From NCBI GenBank assembly GCA_037577475.1, contig CM075187.1, forward strand, positions 4,525,046 through 4,589,045: a stretch of 64,000 nt of DNA, read 5' to 3'. Below, piece after piece: positions 1-50,345 of the stretch (position 1 is its first letter; each line of letters opens with the position of its first letter). The stretch comes from Chaunax sp. Z400 (Eukaryota > Chordata > Actinopteri > Lophiiformes > Chaunacidae). The notes under the pieces are model-generated. The model did no database searches, had not been told where the DNA came from, and was given only the letters and a program-made list of their open reading frames with translations. Position numbers and translations under genes: made by a program.

Positions 1-24961
<24,961 letters not shown>

Positions 24962-25700
24962 GACATTTAAAATGGTCCTGTACTTTAATTGATTATTTAC
25001 TATCCTGTGTGCTGGAGGAGTTGGGCACTTTTGAGGACCACTTTTGGTCCACCAGTGAAAAGGATTTGATTGGTCAGTGAGTGTGATCCTGCAAAGGCAC
25101 ATGAAGGTTGTAGAGAGCATCTTGTCTTTGTGCCCATAACACTGTAAATGGCAATGAGAAATACTCAACGACCTGATACTGTGTTTGTGTGTAACTGTGT
25201 GTCAGGTAGATGTAAATGCCATTTGGTATTTTCCCAAAAAACTTTGCTGTTTGTGTGGGCCAAGATACAACAGCTATGACTGATTTCCTCCATTCTATTT
25301 TTTTGTTTTTGTTTTTAAATTTAATGGTTATTGTTATTATTGTGTTATTGTTATTAATATTATAATAATTATTATTATGTTTTGTAAATTAATTCCAGTG
25401 TTTCACAATCAGTATTAAGCGTTTTTATATTATTAAAAAGTGAACAAACCTGTACCATGTAAAGATGGATAGAGTGGGAAAAAAAGATTTAATATTTTTT
25501 ATTGAAATCAAAAGGGCATTTTGCCTGATTTCTTTGTGAATTGAGTGTCTGCTCTGAAGCATGGATTCTCTTGCTATTCAATGTTAAGTTCCATGTATGA
25601 CTTTTTAGCCCATGATTTTTTGAGATTAAACATGAAGGTTCCATGACAACCATCTGTCATTTATCAGTAAGCTGTTTCAATAAAAAAACATCATGTTTAC
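24962..25700 (+). other. ttc28: TTC28 3' UTR
   Basis: AT-rich sequence from the stop to a canonical AATAAA; the cleavage site should fall about 15-25 nt after it. The end is inferred. Confidence 0.7.
25679..25684 (+). terminator. ttc28: Poly(A) signal AATAAA (TTC28)
   Basis: First canonical AATAAA after the stop codon, 718 nt downstream, in an AT-rich context. Confidence 0.7.
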
Positions 25701-26234
25701 TTTCTTGTATTCCTAACTTTTATATAGATACAGAAATGTACATTTACATGAGAAGGAAAAATAACTTTTTACTCCAGCTACTCACAATTAATATCCAAAC
25801 TTTGGAAATGAATTATTCCTTAGTTTCTGCCTCCATGTTGGTGGTGCTGGTTGTCAACAATAGTGGACATTATTTGTACCCATTAGGCCACAAGCACGCC
25901 CAGCTTCAAGAGAATGCATACCTCTTGCCAAGGCCCAACAGTCATACATACCCACATATTCAACACTCCCACAAGTTTTATGAAATCCCATCTAACAGGT
26001 GGACAAACAAGCCCAACTGGTCTCTTAACTTCCCTGGCAGAAGTAAAAATGTTTGGAGTCACTGCTATAACAGGTTTACAATAGATTATTTACAGTAAAT
26101 ACACCCAATGCCAGGCACTGGGTGTGAGAACACGTCATTATTATACCAAGCAAGTGGACTCCAAGTGCGGTAGGTAAGTAAACTACATGCAAAACATTTA
26201 TTATGAAAGTGAGTTTTCTAAATAAATCTGAAAC

Positions 26235-26605
26235 TAGAATGGCACTCAGTAGAGGTCATGCCTCCACCAAGGCTAATCAATCAAGCCTTACCAAAAATCA
26301 AACACGTACAGTAGCCCTGTAACAGTAACACGATGTGGAACAGCAAACCATTTAAATCTGGTAGATCTGAATTTTTATTTGGATTTGCACCAAGTTGCCA
26401 CACTTATAGATACTAGCCTCCTAAACATACCAGTTTCTTTCATGAGATCCATGCCTTATTCCCTGATGTCTAAAAACACCCTATTTCACAATGTTAAAGG
26501 AAGTGGGGAAAAAATCCTGAATCAGCCCTTTTATCCAGATTCTTACCAAACTTTACTGGGGTCTTTTCAGGCCCAAGACCCATCCTCCCACCAAGGTTTT
26601 TTTGT
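26235..26605 (-). repeat. Dispersed teleost repeat, minus orientation
   Basis: On the minus strand it contains CCTTGGTGGGAGGATGGG, GGATCTCATGAAAGAAACTGG, TTTGGATTTGCACCAAG in complement and CTCTACTGAGTGCCATTCTAG near its end, the wording of the same large family as 17578-17990. Likely a different segment of that family. Confidence 0.6.
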
Positions 26606-26759
26606 TGTTGTTGTTGCTGTATTTCTTTTAAACATCATCCATAAAAAATACATAGGGTATCATATAACAAAAAGGAACATTAAAGGGAAATCTTAAAGGC
26701 TTTACATATATCTGTCGTTTTTTCTTTCTTTTCTTTTGCTTTGGTGACTTTCAATCTAA

Positions 26760-26996
26760 GCTAAACTAAACTAAGCTTGAGTTTATTGTCCCCCTTGGGG
26801 AAATTCATTCTCTGCATTTGACCCATCCCTGAGGAGCAGAGGGCTGCTATTACAGCGCCCGGGGAGCAAACTGGGGTTTAGTATCTTGCTCAAGATACTA
26901 ATGGATATCGATATGTGGACCTGGGTGAAGTGGGGATTGAACCACCGACCTTCTGATAAGTGGACGACCGCTCTTACACCCTAAGCCACAGCCGCC
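26760..26996 (-). mobile_element. tRNA-derived SINE, minus strand
   Basis: Minus-strand head GGCGGCTGTGGCTTAGGG resembles a tRNA A box, followed by a B box GGTTCAATCC (complement of 26934-26943). The body contains the conserved CCTTGGGGAAATTCATTCTC and CGCCCGGGGAGCAAACTGGGG phrases (plus strand) found in many teleost genomes. Ends are approximate. Confidence 0.8.
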
Positions 26997-27274
26997 AATT
27001 TATAAAGGGTTTCAATATAGTGCTTGATTTCTGTTTTGAATTGTATGTGGTTACTTTTTAGACCATTTACATTTGTGAATGTAATATTTTCCATGTAGAA
27101 TCAATAGGTTCAAAATCAATAGTCAATATATAATAATCAATATCCCACCAAGTTTCATGGAAACCAGTACTGTACGTTTTGCGTATTCCTGCTGATAAAC
27201 ACCAACCACCGTAATAATACCAGTGAGAAGTATGTGATGTACTGAGGAGGCGGTGCCGCTCGTCAAATCATACG

Positions 27275-27439
27275 TACAATGGGCGGGTTAAACGCCACCA
27301 GAAAGGAATTTCATTGGTTTATACTAATACGTTGTTCCGGCTATGCCTCCTTCTGCAAATCCCCGCTCTCAGCTCAAGACGTCAGCAGTAACCACTCGCC
27401 GCTCTGCTTTGACAACCGTATCGACAGGAAGAACTGGCG
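27275..27439 (+). promoter_or_regulatory. pitpnb: PITPNB promoter and 5' UTR region
   Basis: A GC box (GGGCGGG at 27281) and an inverted CCAAT (ATTGG at 27313) lie 120-160 nt before the ATG in locally CpG-richer sequence. No TATA box is evident. The transcription start is probably near 27340-27400 (inference). Confidence 0.55.
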
Positions 27440-42008
<14,569 letters not shown>

Positions 42009-44363
42009 ACACGGTGACGGTGGTGATGGATACTGCTAAAGGCGCTCCTTTGGTGCCACTTTTTACCTGACCTTTTGGAGAGATATGAAGCGGAGCTACT
42101 TGCAGTATATATATATATTTTTTTTTTATTATCATATTCCACAGCGGCAGGTGTTGGACCGAATATGTCTTGCTTTATTTTGATTTTCTTTTTTTTCTGT
42201 TAATATTATCTCCAAAACATTCCTCTCAAGATGACCTGTCTGAACTCTCTTTGTCACCTCTTTGGGTTTTAACTGTACACACTGTTGCTCTGTGGTTTGC
42301 ATTCCCCAGCATGAGTCTGTCTGTTTGTCATACTCATGTTCCTTCCTGCCACAGGCCTCCATTAAGAGATTACTAACAGACTTGGCGCCTTGGCCTATTG
42401 TAATCCTTCCCTCATCACCCCCTCCTTAAAGCACTGCATCTTATTAACTCTGACAATCATGCCTGTACAGGTATTCACTCTCGCTCTCATACAGATTTAC
42501 TGGAAGAAAAGAAGAAAAAAAGCCCAAAAAACCCCGCACACATACATGTGTCACATATAGATTGTGCACACGAGGATAAACATGTGAAATCATTCTCACA
42601 CACTCACAGGTGTGGATGCCTTTGCAGTGACTGATCTCCTGAAAGCTCAAGCCGGGCAGATCCATGCAAGCTTGTTCAGCTAAAGGATGTGACTGTGGAG
42701 GTGTTTACATCTTTTTTTTCCTTCTCTCCCTCCAATCACCCCCCCCCCCCCTTTTCTGAAGACATACACACAAAACAAACAGCAGAGCATTCACCTCCCT
42801 AACAGATGTCCCCAGAGAAAAAACTGCACCGAAAAACAGCCACAGATGGTGCTACACCCCTCCAGCCTCTGTCACAAGCCAAACTGCACCCCGCCCCGCC
42901 TCACCCATCACACCCCCAGAGGCCTGTCTCACTCACTGGGTTCTCTGAGGTGGACTCTTTCCAAAAAAAGGTCTCTTCCTCTGCATCATTCCAGGTGTGT
43001 TTACAGATTCCTTGGGCCTTACCAATGCCCAGTCGACACCAGCTCTCCCACAACGCTTGCCTTAATCTCTGCAACCATTCTACCTACTGTATGCCTGCTG
43101 CCAGCTATTGCTCTTAACTACCTCCCTTTTTTTCCCCTGATTTACGGTTTTCCTGACACCTAACGGTTAGTAGTAGCTTTTAGCTGCTAGTTGTTAGAAG
43201 CAAATCATGGCATAAAGAATTTTTATGAGCAAAGTTGTTTGTGATGACTTTTTTTTTCCTTCTTCTTTCTCTTCTTCTTCGCTTGTGATTCCCTTTTTGT
43301 TTCCTGATATGTGTCACGGTGCCTGAGCAAGAGCAATTCCTTCAGCAAGCAGAAATGTGTAAGTTGCAGCCAGAACAGCCTGTTCGCTGTCGTTCCTGCA
43401 GAAGGCTGCAGATTTACGTCTTTGTCTCAGATCAGCTGTTTGATGGATATGCCATGTTGTGACTTTTCAAGTCCAGAGTGCACTTTCTCGCCTTAGGCTT
43501 CAGAATTGTGTGGCAGTGGCCTGCAGTGTTACACATTAAAGTAACATGCATTTATTGTTCAAGTGGTGCTCTCGTTTCTTCCTTAACTGGTGTTTAGAAT
43601 GTGTGTTTTTGTTTTTGTGGTGTATCTTAAATTGTGCAACAGGAATTGGGAGGTTTGTTTTTTCGAGGTCTGACATTTTCTGTTAAAAGATCCTTATGTT
43701 TTTATTTAGTGTAAACTGTATGGGGGGAATATGAGCACTTTCCTCAGTAATGTTTTTTTTAGCTCATCCAAAGAGTGTGAATGAATTTCTGATGCGTTTA
43801 CATGAATTCAGCAAAGCGGTCGTCTGAGGCAAACGGATTCTTCTCAGGTTAACAATAGAACATGAGGATCTTTTTCGTACTGTTACTCATCATGACTTCC
43901 TTTCACTGTATGATATCCTCCTGTGGGAAACACACTGTTCCGATCCATCGCAGTACATGAGGAAGCCTATTTGTTACCAGGATTGTATGCTTGTGTCTGA
44001 AAGAGAGAAAGGTGTAAAACAACTGGGTCTTCAGTGTAATCAATGTCTCCAAGTCTATGTTAATGATTGCTGCTGCCTGTTGAATGGAGGACCTACGGGC
44101 TAAAGAGAACAACCTCAATCCATGGTTTACCGTCTTTCAAAACTACGTCATAGTGGAAAGAAACTGTACAGTATCCTTATTTATGAAATCTCCAACTGTT
44201 TGTCTGAACTGATTGCTTTTTAAATGGTTCTGATCAGCTTTTGAAATTCAGGTGACATGGTAGTTGAATGTACTGTATGACATTTTGTGCCTTTTTTCTG
44301 TCTGTGCCATTAAGTCTGTATATTGTATCTAAATATCAAATAAATTTTTTTCTGGCTAATAAA
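42009..44363 (+). other. pitpnb: PITPNB 3' UTR (long)
   Basis: No coding exon or repeat in 2.3 kb, which ends in two AATAAA signals. A poly-C run (about 42739-42751) is the main oddity. Confidence 0.65.
44339..44363 (+). terminator. pitpnb: Paired poly(A) signals (PITPNB)
   Basis: AATAAA at 44339-44344 and again at 44358-44363, after AT-rich sequence, about 2.3 kb past the tail B stop. Confidence 0.6.
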
Positions 44364-47176
44364 TTTCAGGTTTTGCTTCTTTCGTCTGACTGTACACACA
44401 GGTGGTGGGTGGAGATTGAAGGCTTAAACGTTTCATGTTGCTTTCAGGTATCCTTCAGATCAATAAGCAGGCTTATGGATTGGCTGCTTCTCCCCTATTA
44501 AAACATCAGGCCAGCTGATGGTGATAGTAAGCTGATAGATGTAAATACAAGTCTTATGAACTCGAATAGCTTTTAAACAACTGTTTAATAATTCAGTATA
44601 GATCTTTATTAATGAAGGATTTAGGTTGAGTTTTATTTTATTTTAGCTTCCACGGTGACTAAAAGTATTCTCTGTTCTATAATACACGTCTGTCAGGACG
44701 AAAAGTTATGTCTGACTGGAGCATAGATAAGACTGAGTGACCTGCGGGTCAGAAGAGTTGCACAATAACAACGGAATTCGTGCTAAAGAGCAGGAAGAGC
44801 CGCCAGTCTGCTGCCTGAGATATCCGCCTTTTTTTTATTGTTTGTGGAGGAACGATCACATGTGCCCGCTGCAAGGAAACCGGTCATATCTGCCCCAGAA
44901 CAAGCAAATAGTGCTGTTTCTAAAAGCGGAGATGGACAGACTCGCCCACACACCTCCTGTTAAGTGGCAGCTCATAGTGGTCTGCAATAGGCATCCATCC
45001 ATCCATCCGTGTGTCTTCCTCCTAGAGAAGATGAAGGGACGTGGCATGAGCGAGCCCCTGCCATTTAAATAGATGAGGCAACAGATGAAGAGGAGATACT
45101 AGTCTAAAAGGGAGGCTCAAGACTTGACATAGCAGGACATTCAGGCACGGTGAAAAACGCTTAGTGATGGCCAGAACAACCAGCTGTTTGCTTCAGCGTG
45201 ATAGTCTTAAATGTGTCCAAATGACACTGGGATGAGAACTTCTTTTCAGAGAAGTAGCACGATGATGATACAGCTCCGAGTTCCTTCCACCTCTACCATA
45301 TTTGTGTTCAGTGTGTGACCCCCCCACCCCCCTGAGGCCAGATTCGCTCCAGCGCTGCAGGTTTTCATTCAGAGGAAAGTTATTTGTGGCTTTCACGGGT
45401 TGGCAGTGATGTCACAAGTGTTTCCTCATCCTCCGGACTCCGGTCAAGTTTAGCCGCAGAGATTCTCCCCGAGTTTTCCTGTTGTTCTGTGAGAGGTGGA
45501 AGAGGTTGAGCAGACGTGGAAGAGGCGGGCAGCGTGGTCGGGTGATGGTGGCAAGGGGGGGGGGTCTCTGTCACATCCCTCCCCTTTAATACAATGGTGC
45601 TTCTCTGGATGACAGATGCTGCTTAACCCACCCTGACCCAGGGAGCTGTGATGGCTCGGCTGAGTGACAGGCCCATAGAGGAGGCAGCGAGCCTCCGCTT
45701 CACACTGACCGAACCGCACAGGATGCTGCTCCCTCAACAAGGGAAGGAACTGTCTCTTTGGGAACCTCCCATGGTAATATATGTCTATGTGAGGAAAAGC
45801 CTAACACCGTGAATTAAAGGTAGAGAAGGGCACCACTTCTGCTATCTTGTCCTACTGAGTAAAATATTGAGACAAATTGAGTACTAAATCACTGCAGAGG
45901 AGAGTGCTATTGTGACAGTTCTTGAAAGCCTGCAGACTCTCCATTGTCATGAAGTCGCCTCAGCAGCAGCTCTGAGCTGCATTTATCATCACTGGGGACT
46001 CCGGGGGAAAGAGACCATGCCATTGGTTTGTCATGCTTAAAGCCTTGTCTGTCTCTATTTGAGAAGACAGAGTTAGGAACTGTATCACAGGGACTTACAG
46101 TCAGATGGAACAATGTCTTCATTTTTTTATGTCTGCTGTTGAGCTGCAGGATACTTGATTCTGGTGTTAATCGTTTTTTTGTTTTTTTTGTGTGTGTGTG
46201 TGTGTGAGATACAACAGGCTTCTATCAGGTGAGATATTTCTTCACAGAGCAGTGAAAGCAGCCATGGCTAAAACAATTTGATATGCACACACACTTTTGT
46301 GTTTGGGTAAAACCCAAATGATGCTACATCCAGCTGGCGCCCAGATACGAAGCCAGTCTTCATGCAAGGTGATACTGAGAAGAAGAAAAAAAAAAGGTTC
46401 TTCTTGGCACAGCGGCCTTCAGAGCTCCGACGAGCTTCTCCTGCTTTCCCTAGAAGACGGGTACTTGACACAGTGTCTCCTTCAAAACACAACCCCAGCC
46501 GATCCCTGCCTCCTCCTCACTGTGAGCTGCTCTCCTCTCAGCTGCAATCACTGCACATCCACAGCCCCAAAAGTTCCAGATAGACTCACATACTGCTTCC
46601 CAGCACCTTTCGGAGTCTTGTCCTGACCTGTCTCCAGGCTCAGCCTCTGACGTACAGCGTTAGGTATATAGCCGGATTCTATGAGTCGTGAGGTGCAGGA
46701 AATCTGATTGTCAGACATTTACTGTGAAATATACACATATATTATATTCCTTCCTATTTACTTCAGGGTTCATCCAGAAGAATAGGAAACATGTTGACCG
46801 AATTGATCATTTTCCCTTTTAGGACTACCGCTTGCCTTTCATTTAATTGTCAGGCTTCCCATAAAATATTAGAATTCAGTGTGAATTTATTAACATCCAG
46901 ATTTCTTCAAAATCACACAAATCATGTAACTCATGAAAAAAACCCCAGATTTCACATATTGATAATGGATCTTTACACTCTTACTCCCAAATATTTTATG
47001 ATTTTAAAGGATTTCTAAACAAATGTACTGTAATCTTTATTTGCTATAGATACATATTTAGATGTAAAAACTGTATGTGCAGAGTGTTTCCGTTTAGATG
47101 CCTCATTATATCTCACTCATTGTGAGTGTTTCAGCATCAAAGTGAGCAACCGTCCTTTCTCTCTCTCTAACGCCGG

Positions 47177-47190
47177 CCGCTAGGTGGCAC
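47177..47190 (+). promoter_or_regulatory. CTCF-like binding motif, forward orientation
   Basis: CCGCTAGGTGGCAC fits the CTCF core on the + strand, opposite in direction to the two motifs in TTC28. It lies about 1.5 kb before the MN1 promoter. Confidence 0.55.
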
Positions 47191-48204
47191 TGTGTCTGTT
47201 TGGTAAAAGTCATTCTGGTTTCCCCCCCCCCCCCCTAAGCTCCAGAGCTGTCTGACACCAGATTCTCTAAATGCCCACTGTCCACATTGTCGGAAAAGGA
47301 CATTATTGTATTCTCCTTCCACCGAAGAAAATACCCTCATATGTATCCTTATTTAAAAAAAAAATAAAAACAGTTATTTTAGAGGGAGAGTCTCCCATGT
47401 TCACTCACCCATGGATTCATTGTAAGATATATTTGAAACTATTATAATACATTTTATTTTTTTCTAAGGGTTAGAAGATTTTGCACATAAAAAAAAAATC
47501 CAAGGTATTCCAAAGACTTCATAAGTGACTAAACACAATAAAAGACAAGCAGATGAGCTGCAGACATGAAGTCATATTCTGACACCAAATAAAACATATG
47601 ACTCACATCTGTGTGAAACTATAGTAGGATACATTAAAAATCAGTCGTTGTCTTATTAACACACGTTATTTAGACTGACCGAATATTTACTTACAATAAT
47701 TTCATGTCTTATCTTTGGTGATTGCACCGCTTATCCTTCCACAGATAACGTCGGCTATAAGCCTACAATTAATTAACCTATGAACTAAATTATCCTAATT
47801 CGGCCTTGCATAAATGTTCTCTTTTAGATTAAGAGAATGTTATTGATTATCGGATCCGAAACCCAATATCATCCACATGATTTAGTTTAGATGCTCTTTT
47901 AAGGAGGAGGATTCTCCTCACTGGGACACGAGACTGGGACGAGTTTGATTGGTCACAGGGGCGTCGACGCGTCACTTAAATATTTATTTATACCCCTATA
48001 CCGACACCTCAGATGTTTAGATGACATTTCTGATGTTCAGTAAACACCTGCTATAAATCAGCCTTGTTTTATTGTTCGACAAAATATTTTAGTAAAAGTC
48101 CAGATTTATCCAGTTCAGCCGTGATGATCGATTCCCATGAAATTATTGTATTTGTATCATAAACCCAATAAACAACCGGTTGTTCAATTACAGCGTGTTA
48201 TTTC

Positions 48205-48256
48205 TATATATATATATATATATAAATAAATATAAATATATATATATATATATATG
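48205..48256. repeat. (AT)n microsatellite
   Basis: TATATA run with AAATAAATAT interruptions. Confidence 0.9.
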
Positions 48257-48629
48257 TGTTGCCCCTCAAGTTATTGCTCTATATGATGTTGAAACCATGT
48301 TGATGGGAGATGATGCAGGTCATCTAAACTGCTGGTCACTGCATGGATCGATGGATGTAAGGGTTAAAAAGGGTTGTCCATGTGTGGAGAGGTCTAAGAC
48401 AGCACGTTCTCCAGTGGAGGAAATGAGTGTTTCCTCACCTCATCTGAAATAGACTAATTCTGCGGTAAAATAAAATAAAAGAGACTGCATCCAGTTCAAA
48501 TGATGGGATATAATGTGAAAATACTCGATATTTTGGTGTAAGTATTACATTTTAAGTGAAAGCCATCTCTATGATCTGATTTACGCACAGGCGTTTACAG
48601 TCTCATTGACTCTGCGGACCACCTTAAAA

Positions 48630-48780
48630 GCGTTTGTCCCGCCCCCGAAGCTTTCTTTGCTCGCTCTGATTGGCTGCGACTTCATGGATGGAAGCGGCTG
48701 TAGAAATGCAAAACTTGTTGCTGGATCCTCTGGACGCGCTGATCTCACACAGCGCTAAGCGGCAGAGCGGAGTGTGAGTG
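48630..48780 (+). promoter_or_regulatory. mn1: MN1 promoter
   Basis: A GC box (CCCGCCCCC, 48638-48646) and an inverted CCAAT (ATTGG, 48669-48673) sit at the start of a CpG-rich stretch that continues to about 49020. No TATA box is placed for a start near 48720-48780 (inference). Confidence 0.55.
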
Positions 48781-49774
48781 TATCTATGAATCGCTCCCAA
48801 GTGCGCTCAGACCACACTAGACCAGAGTCGGTAAACGGAGGGACGCACACATCAGGTGCGAAACGCGCTGCAAGGACTTAAGGAAAGGCGCTTCGCTTGC
48901 AAAGCGCATGACCGGCGGAGGGTGAAGGATGCTGTCAAGCCGCTCCGTGGTTGTGGAGTGCGGGTAGTGCGCGCCGCGCTGCGTAAACGGACTCTCCGGT
49001 TCTCCGGTGCCTGTGTTTGGAGAGCTGTGTGTTCTGGACTTTCCGTCTCACTGGACTTTTTGCTACATGCCTGCTCAGCTTGTCGAGATTTTGAGTGACA
49101 TTTGTGGGCAATAGCCTGTTTATTTAAATAAAGACTTTTCCCTCAAAGCCACAGAGGTAGTTTGAACTATACGGCTCCGATTGGACTTTTTCCTTATTTT
49201 CCACTATGGGACCTTATACAGAAAGTGACTCTGGGACATTTGACATTTGACTGGAATAATGAATTATCTGACAGAAATGTATTCCCTGTTTGATCGCTCC
49301 AATTCGATCGCGCTCTCCTTTTAGTTTGTTATCAGCGAGATGTTTTTGTTCCATGCTCGCCCTGAAGAAATGCGCACAGAAGAACTTTGGAATATTATCG
49401 GTCGCTCGTGCAGCAAGTTAAGTAGCAGTGTTTAGTTCCAGCTTGCTTAGTGAAAGATAAGAAGAAAAGCGGTGAAGAGCGCGCATAAATACGGGAACAG
49501 GGACACAGTTCAGTGCGTATTTGGACACCGTCTGTCCCCTCTTCTCTCCGCGTCCTTGGAGAAGTTGAACAACAAAAACAACTGATACACAACAATGAGA
49601 ACTTATTCGGTGAGTTTTAATATTTGAATTAGATAACGCAGTTTAATACATATTGTGATACAATCATTTTTTGTATATATTTTCTTTTCTTTTTGCTTTT
49701 GGGGACAGACGGAAAAACAGACGGTGCCGATGTCTGGCGGACTGGCCGTCATGTGGGATTGATTGCAGAGGAGT
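48781..49774 (+). other. mn1: MN1 5' leader with probable 99-nt intron and upstream ORFs
   Basis: Long leader with upstream ATGs: an ORF from 48786, one of 21 codons at 49259-49324, and one just before the main start. A possible intron runs 49610-49708 (TCG|GTGAGT ... GGACAG). No coding match otherwise. Confidence 0.5.
49730..49762 (+). other. Upstream ORF ending 12 nt before the MN1 start
   Basis: ATG at 49730 and a second in-frame ATG at 49751 end at TGA 49760-49762, in the same frame as MN1. If the 49610-49708 intron is removed, the ORF extends back to the ATG at 49595 (22 codons). It may lower MN1 translation. Confidence 0.5.
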
Positions 49775-50305
49775 ATGTTTGGGCTGGAGCAGTTTGGTTC
49801 TCAGATTAATAGCAGAAACCCTGGCCAGTCAGAGAGAAACATAAACCAACCGAGACTGAACATGGGCTCCCATTATAAAAGCCCAGGTTTTCATGCTGGA
49901 GGCCCGCCCGGAGCCGTGGAACCCGGCATGGGGCCTCTGAGCGAGCCGCAAATGCTCGGGCTCAATATGAACATGAACGGAGAGCAGTACGGAGGCTTTC
50001 ACCCGCGAGGCCACTCGGACATGCATGCAGGCGGTGGACTTCAGCAGCAGCAGCAGCAGCAAGGACCCATGCATGGATTTTTTAACAACCAGCAACCTCA
50101 TCAAGGACATCCTCATGGTCATCAACCTCACCCCCACCAACCTCACCCTCATTTCAGTGGGAATTTTGGAGGCCCAGAGCCAGGCTCATCGTGCCTGCAT
50201 GGTGGCAGGCTAATGGGCTACAACAACAATGGCATGGGACCTCAGCAGGGCTTCGGAGAAGGATTTGATCCTCTCACAGAGGGACAGGCAGGGGATGGCT
50301 TTCCC

Positions 50306-50345
<40 letters not shown>

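Larger units (their letters stand above)
25701..27270. other. TTC28-PITPNB intergenic region
   Basis: Holds two repeats (26235-26605 and 26760-26996). The stretch 25700-26230 has no coding character; it may be part of an older repeat, but I could not assign it. Confidence 0.6.
44364..48590. other. PITPNB-MN1 intergenic region
   Basis: No gene recognised. Features seen: a CTCF-like motif at 47177, poly-C at 47222-47235, and an (AT)n array at 48205. Unique AT-rich sequence otherwise; 45500-45760 is GC-richer without a supported ORF. Confidence 0.6.

Noticed and set aside
25643..26098. 151-codon ORF after TTC28
   Set aside because: Overlaps the poly(A) signal, AT-rich, no recognisable domain; likely chance or old repeat.
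48856..49098. 80-codon ORF in the MN1 leader
   Set aside because: Starts at GTG, arginine-rich because of CpG richness; treated as leader.
49763..49774. MN1 start four codons upstream (Leu-Gln-Arg-Ser)
   Set aside because: The codon at 49763 is TTG right after an in-frame TGA; the ATG at 49775 gives the family N-terminus.
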